DNA from: Labia minor
Taxonomy: Eukaryota > Arthropoda > Insecta > Dermaptera > Spongiphoridae
NCBI GenBank assembly: GCA_963082975.1
Contig: OY720350.1
Span: 41,691,851-41,755,850, forward strand
Length of the DNA stretch: 64,000 nucleotides
Reading direction: 5' to 3'
The position numbers were made by a program, and so were the translations under genes. Shown here piece by piece: positions 1 through 9,896 of this stretch (its first letter is position 1; every line of letters begins with the position of its first letter). Below the pieces are notes generated by a model. That model made no database searches. It saw only the letters and a list, made by a program, of their open reading frames with translations, and was not told where the DNA came from.

Positions 1-408
1 TGTAATTAACATATCTAAAAGAAACGAATAATTTTTTATGTATATAAACAATATATATTTGAAAATTAATAAAAATTATAAAATTATATTTACAAATTAT
101 GTGATCTCACTATTAAACATATCTTATTTACATATTGTTTTTTCATATATTGTGAGACGTATAAATTTACACCTTTGAAAATAGTTTTATTATTAAATAC
201 ACAAAACATATTATCTTGTAAGTATGGCCTCGTTGTAAGATCCTGGCCACAGACCATCTAACAGACTAGTGCACTCTATTGTCTTTCCTGAAACAAAGTT
301 TTTGGCGCCACCTAGCGTTGCAGAGGTTTCAACTAAGTGAAAAAAATCGGGCTTTTGTGTGTGTGTGTGTTTCGTTTTTGTTTTTTATTTTTTTGAAGGA
401 ATATTGGG
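1..408. repeat. AT-rich dispersed repeat, copy 1
   Basis: No gene is visible. Bases about 20-180 resemble about 560-730 (same run of AT-rich words including a tacaaattatgt and an acatattgtttt motif). Bases about 250-372 (accatctaacagactag, then a GT run) recur at about 1058-1175. This is therefore one copy of a degenerate dispersed repeat whose second copy is broken up by a later hAT-like end. I do not recognise the family. Confidence 0.5.
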
Positions 409-535
409 AATTTTCCAGTTAAGTGCAAAAATTATTTATTCAGAGATAAAACTAACATTTAAGCAATCAATTATGCTTTTTTCAAAAATGTTAGTTTTAT
501 ACCCTAATAAATAATTTTTCACTTACCTGGAAATT
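409..535. repeat. Foldback (MITE-like) inverted repeat
   Basis: The left arm begins aattttccagttaagtgcaa and the right arm, read in reverse complement, begins aatttccaggtaagtgaaa. Pairing runs imperfectly through aaattatttatt and ataaaactaacattt, so almost the whole 127-bp unit folds into one long hairpin with a short loop. There is no ORF. It looks like a small foldback MITE; no convincing target duplication is visible. Confidence 0.6.
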
Positions 536-559
536 CTACTAATTAAAAAAATGAATAAA

Positions 560-814
560 ATAAATTAATAATGTTCTATGTAATATACAATATTTATTTA
601 AAAATCAATTAAAATTATAAAATGCTATTTACAAATTATGTTATGAGTAAACACTGTTATACACATATCTTTTTCACATATTGTTTTGTCATATGTTGAA
701 TTTAAATTTTCCACTTGTGCGAAAATTTTGACAATTTTTAAATTGTAATTATTGATTCCTAGATGAAACGAGCAATGTTCATGTAATATATAATATATAA
801 TCTTTTTATATTTA
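560..814. repeat. AT-rich dispersed repeat, copy 2 (left part)
   Basis: Imperfect second copy of the block near 20-180. An open frame on the minus strand (625-825) has no recognisable domain and lies inside this repeat, so it is not called as a gene. Confidence 0.45.
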
Positions 815-1353
815 CAGTGGCGCAACCAGGATTTGATCCTGGGGGGGGGGGGGTTTGACTAGCCGTTCCACCTTCCTTTGGCGGTGCCTCCCCCCCCCCC
901 CCGGGGGGGCTCTCTCAAAGGCAAATTTTCATTAAGATGTTTTTTAAATTTAAATATTTAAAAAAGTTTTGTAGTGCCATCTATCGGACGCATACAGAGT
1001 TATCGCTTGGGCGCCTGTAGCGTTCCATTGGTGTCTGGGAAAAGCGTTTCACCCACAGACCATCTAACAGACTAGTAAACTCTATTGTCTTTGCTGAAAC
1101 CAAGTTTTTGTCGCCACCATGCGGGGGCTAACCACAACTAATTGAAAATAAAATCGGGCTTGTGTGTGAGTGTGTATTTTTGCCTGGTTTTTGCCTACAG
1201 AGTTAGCGGTTGAGCTCTTGCAGCGCCTCTCAGCGGTGTAAGCTAGAGACATATTAAAAAAAAAATGGTTTTACCTATTTCTAAGGAGTTGATGGAGCCT
1301 GGTTTCACCCATTTCTATGGAGAGTACCCCCCCCCCCTGATCCTGGCACAGTG
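815..1353. mobile_element. Degenerate hAT-like inverted-repeat element
   Basis: The left end reads CAGTGGCGCAACCAGGAT and the right end, in reverse complement, CACTGTGCCAGGATCA. Both are followed inward by long G runs (841-853 on the left; a C run at 1327-1337 on the right). CAGTGGCG-type ends are typical of hAT elements. The interior has poly-C/poly-G tracts at 888-907 and several short GC-rich words but no transposase. Target duplication is not clear. It could instead be several fragments side by side. Confidence 0.35.
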
Positions 1354-1670
1354 TATCAGTCAGACATGATGTCTCTCTGTCCTCTCCATCTTCCAATCAT
1401 CAGAATGCTTATCTTCCCGTTCCTAGCAGCCCTTGACTACTATTCCAATGAACTACCTGCACTCAAGTGATCAATAGTCATTCAATTTTAAAAAACATAT
1501 GTGTAATTTATATATGAGCACTTGAAAAAATTGAATACATGATACAATGTCCCATTTATCATGCGTTCCTATTTCATTTACATTGTCCGCATTTTAGGTA
1601 TAAATGTTTATTTAGAGCATCTTAATGACATTTCCCTAATAAAAGGCGTTTTATTACTTATATATTAATA

Positions 1671-1701
<31 letters not shown>

Positions 1702-1926
1702 AGATAAAGATATAAAATCTTATAGGATCAAAAATTATGTTTTGTCTATCTGGTTTTGAGAATGACTTATAGAATAACAATGAAATTTACGTTTATGAGG
1801 AAACTGTTAATTGTTTATCATAATTAAAGTATTTAGTAAACAGAAGTCAATAAATTTGAAATAATAACAAAATTAAAACAATTCAAACAAACAAGTTGTA
1901 TAATTTGACTTTGAAAAATATATTAA
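1354..1926. other. AT-rich spacer with ATAG-type microsatellite
   Basis: No coding potential was recognised. A simple repeat of AT then ATAGAT units lies at about 1666-1710. The rest is low-complexity AT sequence. Confidence 0.6.
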
Positions 1927-2330
1927 TCTAGAGTCTAGAGCAGAGATGGGCATTAAGTCGATCGCGATCGACTGGTGGACCGCCGAGTCATTTTAAAGTG
2001 ATCGCCTTTACTCATTGCCTTTTTTACTTAAACTACTCCTTAGCATATAAAAAATTCCATTACTCGGGGAAGAAATAACCAAAAATATAAACGAATTGTT
2101 TTCTATAACTATTGAGGAAGATGAAGTTCTTCTTCTTCAAAATGACATAATTTTAAAAGCACATAATTCAGATCCTACAAATATTTTTTGGAATTTAATG
2201 GACGAAGTTAAGTATCCTAATTTAAAAGGTCTCGCATTAAATTTAACATCGTTCTTTGGCTCTACCTACCTATGTGAATCTGCATTTTCTACGATGAATA
2301 TAATTAAATCAAAATATCGCTCCCGTCTTA

Positions 2331-3325
2331 AGCGCCCCATACACTGTCAGTTTAACTGAAGATAATCGTAAGGCCGTAGATCGGGATTGCCCACACATTT
2401 ATCAGTTGATCTGAAGATAATGGACTGCAGTTCGCCCGGACTGAAGGTGTGTGGTCGCCGGGCAGGCGGGGATAGGATGAGAGATTCGCGACAGGCAGCG
2501 ACCTGTCGGATAATGATCTCATGTGCCCCCCACCACACACTGTCAGTTAGCCTGCAGGCAAACGATCTGTTGTCACCGTTTCCATCAGTTTTGCGTGAGA
2601 TAATTTTCGTGAGATCATTCACCAGCCGAGATTGGACTGACGAGGAAAGATGGACTGGAAACCTCCTTTCATTTCTGCATTTATTGAATTATATCGGGCC
2701 TACCCCTGTTTATGGAAAGTCAAGAACGATGCCTACGCTAATAAAAGATCGCGGGATGAGGCGTACGGTGAGTTGTTGAAGTTCTATCAAAAAACTGTGC
2801 CGTCAGCCACCATTGACACAGTGAAAAAAAAAATTAATAACTTGAGATGTGCGTTCCGTAAAGAGTTGAAGAAAGTAAAACAGCAAAAGTCGGGCTCATC
2901 GGGTGATGACGTATACACCCCGAAACTGTGGTATTTCGACTTGCTATTGTTTACAGCCCTCCATGAAGAAACTAGAGCGACGATTGGGAGTGAGGAATGT
3001 GAGAGCTAGCCTCTCTATCTCGCATCCAACTTTTTACCCAGACCCTTTTTTCTTGGGGTTCCCCAAGAACTGACAAAACAAACATAGCGCAACGTTTCAG
3101 ACGGATGGTGAAAAACTGGGGATCTCCTGCAGTTCTGTTTCATTGACCGACAGTCCGCCTGCAGGTACCGGACTGTAGTGTGTGCTATCTTCAGGCTATC
3201 ATCTACAGTTCAGTACGGCCGCCTGCAGGCGGTTGACTATTAGTGTATGGAACTCGGCGATATTGGTCTTACGATCGCCTGTTGAGGCGACGGCCTGCAG
3301 GCAATCGCATAGTGTATGGCCCCCC
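2331..3325 (+). mobile_element. PIF/Harbinger element inserted in hAT-1, TTA target duplication
   Basis: Ends are AGCGCCCCATACACT (2331-2345) and, in reverse complement, GGGGGGCCATACACT (3311-3325); 11 of 15 match. TTA flanks both sides (2328-2330 and 3326-3328), the 3-bp duplication typical of PIF/Harbinger. The region is much more GC-rich than its surroundings. CCTGCAGG-centred palindromic words recur near the right end, possibly transposase or Myb-like protein binding sites. It carries a MADF-domain ORF, the usual second gene of Harbinger elements, but no DDE transposase, so it is non-autonomous. Confidence 0.85.
2650..3009 (+). CDS. MADF (Myb/SANT-like) domain protein of a Harbinger element
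   Basis: The 119-residue frame is a nearly complete MADF domain. FIELYRAYPCLWKVK is at residues 11-25, the second-helix region KKKINNLRCAFRKELKKVK at 59-77, and the closing VYTPKLWYFDLLLF at 88-101. The conserved tryptophans W22 and W94 are present. MADF proteins bind DNA. In PIF/Harbinger elements a Myb/SANT-like partner delivers the DDE transposase to the element ends, and the location between Harbinger termini fits that role. The ATG at 2650 is in-frame, but another frame just upstream (2622-2680) reads RDWTDEERW, a plausible MADF N-terminus, so a frameshift or a different start near 2670-2690 is possible. The ORF ends shortly after the domain. Confidence 0.8.
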   Translation: MDWKPPFISAFIELYRAYPCLWKVKNDAYANKRSRDEAYGELLKFYQKTVPSATIDTVKKKINNLRCAFRKELKKVKQQKSGSSGDDVYTPKLWYFDLLLFTALHEETRATIGSEECES

Positions 3326-3701
3326 TTACAGACAATCACCTCGAATGCAGTACAAGACTGGCAGTTAGTAATTATACACCAAGATTTACTAAATTAGCAG
3401 AGGATATGCAGTGTAAATCTTCTAATGCGGACAATTTCACATGACTTTATCTTAAATAATAATTCCAATCAATATTTCTTATGAACTTGATATTTTTATA
3501 CTTTTATAATCTTTAAATTTTGTTTGAAAATATATACCTAAGTTCCTTTCTTATTCTATTTTTTTAGTTACCTATGTACATTTATACCATTGTTTATTAT
3601 TATTATTTTAATAAATATCTGGTGGACCGACTTATTGTAAAAAAATTAGAAGTAGACCGCATCCTAAAAAAGTTTGCCCATCCCTGCTCTAGAGTCTAGA
3701 G

Positions 3702-4147
3702 AAAAACATTATTATTATATATTATTATAATATGCCATTTACCCAACAAGAATTAGACCAACTACGGTATTTTTTTGAAAAAATTATTCAATTTATTTGG
3801 ATTGATTATAATGCAAAAATATAATATTAATTATTATATAACAAAATGTAGAACAAATATCAATATAGCATTTCTTTAAAGAATATAATGGAAAAGATTA
3901 TAAGATTATATAAATTGTGTAAATTGTCTCAATTCCAATCAGTAAATTTTGATTAATTAATTCTGTTGGGCCATTTAATATAAATAAATAATAAAATTAA
4001 TTATAATAAAAAAAAGTGTCCTAAGTTAGGAAAATAAAATAAAGTAATTTTATTATCTGAAACATAATTTAGAGGTATAATTCTTTAAATCTCACCAAGT
4101 AATTAAAAATTAAATATAAATATTAATTTGAAACGATATATCTATAG
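3702..4147. other. AT-rich spacer
   Basis: Low-complexity AT sequence; nothing recognised on either strand. Confidence 0.6.
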
Positions 4148-4215
4148 CAGGTGTGGCCAAACTTTTAGCTTTTATGGGCTACTTTTTGAATGCGGTCGAC
4201 TATGGATATGGGCAA
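4148..4215. mobile_element. hAT-2 end fragment
   Basis: Begins CAGGTGTGGCCAAACTTTTA and continues through a GCGGTCGACTATGGATATGG word, closely matching the left end of hAT-2 at 7115-7190. No partner end is seen nearby. An AAT microsatellite follows at about 4216-4247. Confidence 0.65.
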
Positions 4216-4659
4216 ATAATTTTAATAATAATAATAATAATAATAAAGTGCTAAAAATGGGAAAAAATTATATATTATTAATTATATAATCAAATACTAA
4301 AATATAGAAAGGTTAAATCAATAATATATTTATATATGTTCTTAGATATATGAAAGATATGTTAGTGTTAATTATTATAATAATATTAATAAAAAAAAAT
4401 TGTAAATGGAAGGGCTGTTATTTTTCATTTAAATTTATAAATTCAATTAAAATAAATACTTCATTTTGGAATGGATATGAGAGGAGGGGGAGGTAGAGGC
4501 GAAATTTGGGTAGAGTAGAGTAGTCTAGTACTAAACGGTCTTTTGAGAAAGGGAAGCACTTGGATAAAAAGTATATAAATTATCGGGATAAGAAAAATAT
4601 AAATATATGGTATATAAAAGATGTAATAACATATAGGATGATTATGATCTCAAATTATT
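4216..4659. other. AAT microsatellite and AT-rich spacer
   Basis: An (AAT)n tract at about 4216-4247, then low-complexity sequence with a G-rich patch near 4480-4530 (gaggaggggg...). No gene is recognised. A 74-codon frame at 4560-4784 runs into the repeat block below and has no domain. Confidence 0.5.
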
Positions 4660-4930
4660 TTTTAATAAATTTAAAAATAATATCCCGGGTAGCGAGTAGA
4701 TTCTTTTCTATTAACTCAGTAGAAAAGAATACTATTTCAGGGATTGGCGTCCCTGCCCTTACGCGAGCTCATGATTTCTTCTAAATCCCTCTTCTACCTG
4801 AAGGAATCATGTCATTTACCCGTTGACTCCTTTCCATCCATTCCCTTACTTTCACTCCCACCCCCCACCCCTGATTATTCAAAAAATTAAAATTATTTGG
4901 ATGAAGGAGAATACCTAGCATAGATCATTA
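4660..4930 (+). repeat. Dispersed repeat R2, copy 1
   Basis: A block with GC-richer words (gggtagcgagtagattc, gggattggcgtccctgccc, gcgagctcatgatttcttc) recurs in the same order at 6205-6460 with many substitutions. The two copies are about 1.5 kb apart in direct orientation. No ORF is shared between copies. I do not recognise the family; a SINE or a segmental duplication are both possible. Confidence 0.65.
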
Positions 4931-4959
4931 AAAAGAAAAAAAATTTGAAATCTTCACTT

Positions 4960-5130
4960 TTAATAGGAGACTCTTTAGAGTCTCCTATATATATTTGAAT
5001 AAACCCCCCTTCGGGGGTTAATTCAAATATATCCAGATTACGTCAATTCTCCGATTAGCAAAACCCGCTATATTCACGAGTGAGACATGCCTTATGTGCC
5101 TCTGAGAGGACCCACCTCTCCTACGCTTCA
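4960..5130 (+). other. Cluster of three strong hairpins
   Basis: Three stem-loops lie within 160 bp. GGAGACTCT-TT-AGAGTCTCC is a perfect 9-bp stem at 4966-4985. A longer stem at 4986-5032 pairs atatatttgaat with attcaaatatat and is capped by CCCCC-CTTC-GGGGG. GAGAGG-ACCCA-CCTCTC is at 5104-5120. The density is unusual for this AT-rich region and could mark a structured RNA, a transposon end or a regulatory region about 400 bp upstream of the candidate exon. No known RNA family is recognised. Confidence 0.4.
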
Positions 5131-5494
5131 TATTAGTAAAAATTTGGAACTCATATTTATAGTACGTTTTGGAAAATTAGAAAAACCAATCAAATCAAGG
5201 TTTTTCATTTTATTAAAATTTTCGACTAAATCGTGTAAATGGTGACTAAGACCAAACCATTGAGCATAATTTTAGCCAGATTCTAAATAAAATTAATTTT
5301 TTGTATCATTAAATGGAAATTTTTAATTAATTTTAATATTGGTTTATTTTTACACTTCAACAAAAATCTTGCCTCATAACAACAGATCAAACCTATACGA
5401 ATAGATTCATCATGAAACGTAGATTCATTTTCACTACTATTATATAATTTTACGGTGCTTCGTTGATTAAATATTAATTATTGAATTTTGACAG
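5131..5494. other. AT-rich stretch upstream of the candidate exon
   Basis: Mixed AT-rich sequence with no repeat detected inside the window. It ends in attgaattttgacag, a possible weak 3' splice acceptor (AG at 5493-5494). If used, the exon would start at 5495 rather than at a transcription start. Confidence 0.4.
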
Positions 5495-5513
5495 ATTGAA
5501 AAGATTTGCCGCC

Positions 5514-5579
5514 ATGTCGGCCCCCTCCGCCACCTCTTCTCACCTCCCTCCCACCCTCCCTCCTGGCCTGCCTGTGCAG
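5514..5579 (+). CDS. Candidate host first coding exon (22 codons, phase 0)
   Basis: A sharply GC-rich island in AT-rich sequence holds GCCGCCATG, a textbook Kozak start (ATG at 5514). It opens a frame MSAPSATSSHLPPTLPPGLP followed by VQ, and then CAG|GTGAGC, a consensus 5' splice donor (GT at 5580-5581). The peptide is rich in Ser, Pro and Leu and looks like a disordered N-terminus. If unspliced, the frame would run only 38 codons before a stop, so splicing is the better reading. No downstream exon is recognisable in the window, so the next exon may lie far away or outside. The protein is not identified. Confidence 0.5.
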
Positions 5580-6199
5580 GTGAGCTTCGAGCACTTCAGT
5601 TCGCATTCCATTTCCAGTCGAAGACGTTGACTGGCGTCACCACCGAAATCATCCCTCAATCAAGAATTAATTGTAAATTTATTTATTCCTATTAATTTAA
5701 ATGAAGTTTAATAAATTTTAGAAAAGATTCAAATAAAAATTTAATTTTATAAAATATAGATTTTTAACTTTTTACTGATATATTAATTATATATATTTAA
5801 TAAATTTCGCCCCCACCTCCAATGCTTTGCTTCTCGGTGACCTTGAAGGGGACAGCATATCAATGCTGCATTGCTTACCCCCAATGGATGAGATTCAACT
5901 CCCTTTGACTTTATTTTCAAAATAAATTATATTATTTCCCCTTCGTTAAATGAAATTATATACAAATTAATTATAATACGTATTATACGACAAATAAATT
6001 AATACGAATTATTTTAATAAATCGATTTAACCAACTTTTCCATCCCAATCATTCCTTCTTTTTTGTATTTTAACATTGAAACATTTTTCCTGCTATTCTA
6101 TTCTATTTTCAAATTTTATATTCAAAAATAAATAACTTAAAATAACATAAAAAGGAAGGAAATAATTTTATTGTTTTTATATATGAAGCAATAAGAAAA
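5580..6199 (+). other. Possible intron start; low-copy sequence
   Basis: Follows the candidate splice donor. It contains a second less AT-rich patch at about 5808-5920 (gcccccacctcc..., gaaggggacagcatatc...) without a convincing ORF or paired splice sites. The rest is AT-rich. No repeat copy of this region is seen elsewhere in the window. Confidence 0.4.
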
Positions 6200-6204
6200 A
6201 ATTA

Positions 6205-6460
6205 ATGTTTAATAAATTTAAAAATAATATCCTGGGTAACGGGTAGATTCTTTTCTATAATCCCAGTAGAAAAAATTCTATTTCAGGGATTGGCGTTCCT
6301 GCCCTCACGTGAGCTCATGATTTTTTCTGCCTTCCCTCTCCCATGGAAAAATCATGTCCTTTACCTTTTAACTTTTTTCTACCAGTTCCTTTACTAGTCC
6401 CCCTCTGATCTTTAGTAAAATTCAACCTTATTTAGAGGAAGATGAATATCACTTATCAAT
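6205..6460 (+). repeat. Dispersed repeat R2, copy 2
   Basis: Matches the block at 4660-4930 (gggtaacgggtagattc, gggattggcgttcctgccc, tgagctcatgattttttc). Sequence outside these limits does not match, so the repeated unit is about 250 bp. Confidence 0.65.
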
Positions 6461-6796
6461 TCTTTAAATAAGAAAATAAGCTTAGTTAGGGGATTAGTTA
6501 GCTATACAGGTATATTATATCGTATATAAATTTCTCACTTTCAATTATGAAATATTTAATTTGCAATGTTACTTTCACGTGCATTATTCGACCTGATATA
6601 ACTATTAGATATCTTCACCATTTCTTCTTCTTTCTTAATATAAGAAAATTTCTAACTCCTATATAATATTAATATATTAAAATGGACGAATCGAATGTGA
6701 GTTAAGTTAACATACAATTATGTAAAAAACCATATTTACTTTTGTTAAAAAAAAGATTTCCATATATTTTAAAGTGCATCCAATATAATTAAATTA
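6461..6796. other. AT-rich spacer
   Basis: Nothing recognised. Confidence 0.5.
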
Positions 6797-6921
6797 CAGC
6801 GGACCCAAAACAATATCTTGAGTATAATAACTAAAGCACCTCGGTATCTACCAGTTAGACTATTACATAGAGATCTCAAATTGCGCACAATAGAGGAAGT
6901 GGTTAAATACATTTCTAATTA
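6797..6921 (+). pseudogene. Jockey/I-type LINE reverse transcriptase ORF, C-terminal fragment
   Basis: The frame from 6797 reads QRTQNNILSIITKAPRYLPV and then RLLHRDLKLRTIEEVVKYIS before a stop at about 6919. The pattern A-P-x-Y ... LHRDL-x(4)-TIEEV is the well-known C-terminal tail of Jockey-clade non-LTR retrotransposon polyproteins (NAPWYV...HRDL...TV.EEI). Nothing of the reverse transcriptase core is recognisable upstream. A further short open stretch in the same frame follows the stop to about 7060 and is of unknown nature. This is an old 5'-truncated relic. Confidence 0.7.
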
Positions 6922-7234
6922 ATTTGAGGATGATGCTTCTAGTTTAAACATGAAATGGAAAGTATGCATGTTTTCAATTCATTGTCAAAAACTGTTATTA
7001 CGCAGTGAAAATTTAGACTCTGTAAACAAAATTCTGGTTGAACACTTTCAGAAACGCTAAAATTATATATTCATTTGTATAAAATTATTTCAGAATATAA
7101 ATGATTGTATATATCAGGTGTGGCCAAACTTTTAGCTTTTACTACTTTTTGAATAAAATATAGTCTGCGGTCGACTATGGATATGGGAAAATAATTTTAA
7201 AATTTTAGAAGATAATTAAAGAAGTCATTAATAT

Positions 7235-7449
7235 CGCCGATTTAAATTGCAAACCTCCACTTTTGGTCAAAAATTCCATTTTCACACTATTAGAAAGAGA
7301 AAAACACCTTACATTGTGTGGCTATGAAACACCGCTATTATGCACCTATTTAATTAAAATCACGTGACAAGCAAAAAATTTATGCGTTTTAAGAAAGTTG
7401 TGCAAAATATGCTGAATATGAGTTAGCAGGTTTGCAATCTAAGCCGACG
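7235..7449. mobile_element. Short MITE inside hAT-2
   Basis: Terminal inverted repeats of about 22 bp: CGCCGATTTAAATTGCAAAC on the left and, in reverse complement, CGTCGGCTTAGATTGCAAAC on the right. The element is 215 bp with no ORF. The surrounding ATAT on both sides may be part of a short target duplication. Family not assigned. Confidence 0.6.
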
Positions 7450-7552
7450 ATATATTTTTTATTTTATGAATTCTAACAATATTTACTAAAGTTTTAAAAA
7501 ATACAATGTTAAGAAATAAATACGAACAACACAAATTTTAAGCATACAATTT

Positions 7553-7753
7553 TTATTTGGATGAAACCTGGCATTGCATAAGAGCAGCAAGTTTCTCAAA
7601 ATTTGGCTCATATGAACTTAAAGCAATTCTTAAGCATGACTCTAAATGTAGATCCGTTATTTGCGATCGAGGTTTTGTTTTGATCGCATTCATATAAGAA
7701 AATGCGGATTCACATATAATATGTGGAGCCAAAGAAGGAATTGAAACGAGCAA
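7553..7753 (-). pseudogene. hAT transposase C-terminal remnant
   Basis: The 66-residue frame contains ICESAFSYMNAIKTKPRSQI and then TDLHLESCLRIALSSYEPNF and ends LAALMQCQVSSK. This is the same dimerisation tail as in hAT-1 (CESAFS.MN.IK...R..L.D.HLE). It is the end of the transposase gene of hAT-2. The rest of the protein, including the catalytic core, is not found, so it is a relic. The ATG at 7753 is simply the first Met in the remaining frame. Confidence 0.8.
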
Positions 7754-8540
7754 CCATTGTCCAAATATTTGGATATTTATCTTTGCTTATTAGTTTCCAA
7801 AAATTGCTATCTGAAACCATTGATTTTAGATTTATATCGCATTTAATATTTAGTATTTCTTCTTCTAATTCTGCTATATTAACTCAGTGTCACGTGGATA
7901 ATCTTCTTCGTAATTTTTATAATTTGTTAGATAATGTCTTTTACGTTTTCTTTCTTAGACAAAGCTACTGTTGCATTGCAAATAAAACAGATACATTTAC
8001 ATATCTTTCATCATAGTAAAGAAATAATCTTCTTCCCATTCACTGTGATAATGATACGTTTTTTTCCAGCTTGTACTTGTATTATTCATTCTAAAATAAT
8101 AGGGTTAAATATTATTTTAGAATTTACCTACTAAAGATATTATTACGGAATATTTAAAACAATAACTAACATACTTACTTCTGTTCTCTATCACTGACTG
8201 TCACTTCACTGGCTGTCACTTTACAATCTCTCTAACACACACTGATACTGATATGCGCCCTGACTATGTTCCCTATAGAGAAAAAGCAATTTGAGACACA
8301 CGGCCACACAGCTACCAACTAGCGCTACAGAGCGCGTTCAGTATTACTACATTGTTTATCTTATCAGGATAAATATAAACAGTATGTGTATGTTTCACAA
8401 ATAATTTATTATTGTAAGATTAAATTATAGAATTAAGAATTTCAAACATTTATTTAAGTTATAACAAATTGTCCAATTTTGACTTCGCGGGCTACTTTTA
8501 AAGCCTTTGCGGTCGACGTGTTGGCCATATGGTTATAGAT

Positions 8541-8825
8541 CCATGAAGTCAATTAAAAAAATAAATTTATGTAGAGAAAGAAGTCAAAACAATTATTCAT
8601 AAACAATTGTGTCTATAAAATGAAACAAAATATTTTAATATAATAATAAATATATTAAAATATATATTCTTATAAAATATGATTAATATTATAAATGAAA
8701 AATATTATTCATCATAATTAATTAAAAATAAAAAAAAAATTAATTAAACAATATGTTATGTAATTTATTTAATTCGATATAAGTCGCATTATTCTAAATT
8801 TGGAAAAATAGTGATTGAAATGGGT
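8541..8825. other. AT-rich spacer
   Basis: Low-complexity; nothing recognised. Confidence 0.5.
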
Positions 8826-8833
8826 GTTCTAGA

Positions 8834-9888
8834 ACAGGGATGGCGAACCTATGGCACGTTTGAAAAATTTCATGACACGCATAAAGACAAAATTATTTTT
8901 TGAATAATTATAACTTTTTACAATAGAAATAAATTAAAAATGAATAAATCACATTTAAATTTAAATTTATGAAATTTGAAGTACTGAACATTTATTTATC
9001 TATCTTAGTAGATTAAACCGGCAAATTATACATTTTATTAAGCTGAAATATCGCTTGAATTCCCTCGCAGTATAAAAACATTCATGATAGATAGACTCAG
9101 TGTTACCGTTTGGACTTCTATTATGTCATTGCGTGTTGTTATCGTACAAATAGCATTGTTCAGGATTTTAAATTTTTTTCAAATCTTTACTTTTCATGAC
9201 CTGGGGAACCCAAATATGACTTTTGTATTTTTCGTGTCTGTCATTTTATTTGTCTGTTTGTCTGAGAAATTGTGAAGTTATAAACTCCAAATTGATTGGG
9301 ACGATGAAATACAGCAAAATATCAGAATATTCTTATATGCTCTTATTTTAATATATGCTGTAAATATTTTATCAATATTTATTAAAAAAAAAAGAAAAAT
9401 TAATTTTATAAATTTTATATCAAGCTTTACTTTACGCATAGGACGGTTGGAGAATAGTGCCAGAATCGCAATCTTTTTCTGAATTTAACATAACATTATC
9501 AAAACAAGAAAATGTAAGTGGTTCACGGTATCAAATATAAATTTTGCTTTTTTGTCATTATCTACAACTAAAAACTACAAACTAAAATCAATTAAAGAAT
9601 TTCCATACAATAAAAATAAAAATTTTAGGAAAGATATATTTTTACCAAAAATAAATTCCAAATTTTTTAATAATCATTTTATTTTTTTGAAATAAAGTTT
9701 AATATTTAAAATTATAACACTTTTATACAGGATAGTTAGAAGTTATACAAAAATATTCGATTATATATTCAAGCTAAAAGGGGTACAGGTGGTAGAGAAA
9801 AAAATGACAATTTTGTGGCACGTTAGTTACTTGAAAAAGATTTTTTATAATTTTGTGGCACGGACATTGAAAAAGGTTCGCCATTCGT
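8834..9888 (+). mobile_element. hAT-3 element, copy 1
   Basis: Ends are ACAGGGATGGCGAACCT and, in reverse complement, ACGAATGGCGAACCT. Each end is followed by a GGCACG word (tatggcacgttt at left, gtggcacggaca at right). A perfect 8-bp duplication GTTCTAGA flanks it (8826-8833 and 9889-9896). The interior is AT-rich with no transposase. It includes a stretch around 9200-9300 (gtctgt words, then aaactccaaattgattggga) that is also present in copy 2 at the window end and so is part of the amplified family. Confidence 0.85.
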
Positions 9889-9896
9889 GTTCTAGA

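Larger units (their letters stand above)
2058..3444 (+). pseudogene. hAT transposase C-terminal remnant (dimerisation domain), split
   Basis: The frame from about 2058 to 2330 encodes the hAT C-terminal dimerisation region. It has the hallmark stretch LCESAFSTMNIIKSKYRSRL near its end, as in the SCAND3/ZBED5/GTF2IRD2-related hAT group. The frame breaks at 2330 where the Harbinger element sits. It resumes at 3329 with TDNHLECSTRL and ends in LAEDMQCK and a stop at about 3442. Reading from 2330 directly to 3329 restores SRL-TDNHLEC without a frame change, which confirms that the interruption is a clean insertion. The catalytic DDE core and BED finger are not present, so the gene was already 5'-deleted. 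The same C-terminal family occurs on the minus strand at 7553-7753. Confidence 0.85.
1941..3686 (+). mobile_element. hAT-1 DNA transposon, interrupted by a Harbinger element
   Basis: Termini are CAGAGATGGGCA on the left and, in reverse complement, CAGGGATGGGCA on the right, matching the hAT consensus. The flanks gtctagag (1933-1940) and ctctagag (3687-3694) match at 7 of 8 bases, the 8-bp duplication expected of hAT. Subterminal sequence GGTGGACCG occurs on both sides. Inside is the C-terminal part of a hAT transposase (2058-2330, resuming at 3329) and, within it, a PIF/Harbinger element (2331-3325). Only the transposase 3' end is present, so this is an internally deleted, non-autonomous copy. 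Confidence 0.85.
7115..8532 (-). mobile_element. hAT-2 DNA transposon, non-autonomous
   Basis: The left end is CAGGTGTGGCCAA and the right end, in reverse complement, CCATATGGCCAA. GCGGTCGAC lies subterminally at both ends (7168 and about 8509). Flanks ttgtatat and ttatagat agree at 6 of 8 bases, a weak hAT-type duplication. The minus strand carries the C-terminal piece of a hAT transposase (7553-7753). The right third (8160-8340) is more GC-rich and may be the element's own 5' leader on the minus strand. A small MITE sits inside at 7235-7449. Confidence 0.7.

Noticed and set aside
2347-2779. Three other open frames over the Harbinger element
   Set aside because: They are alternative frames of the GC-rich element; only the MADF frame has a domain. 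Part of the upstream plus frame (RDWTDEERW) is kept as a note under that gene.
5808-5920. Second exon for the gene starting at 5514
   Set aside because: Open reading is short, and no acceptor/donor pair in the right phase is visible.
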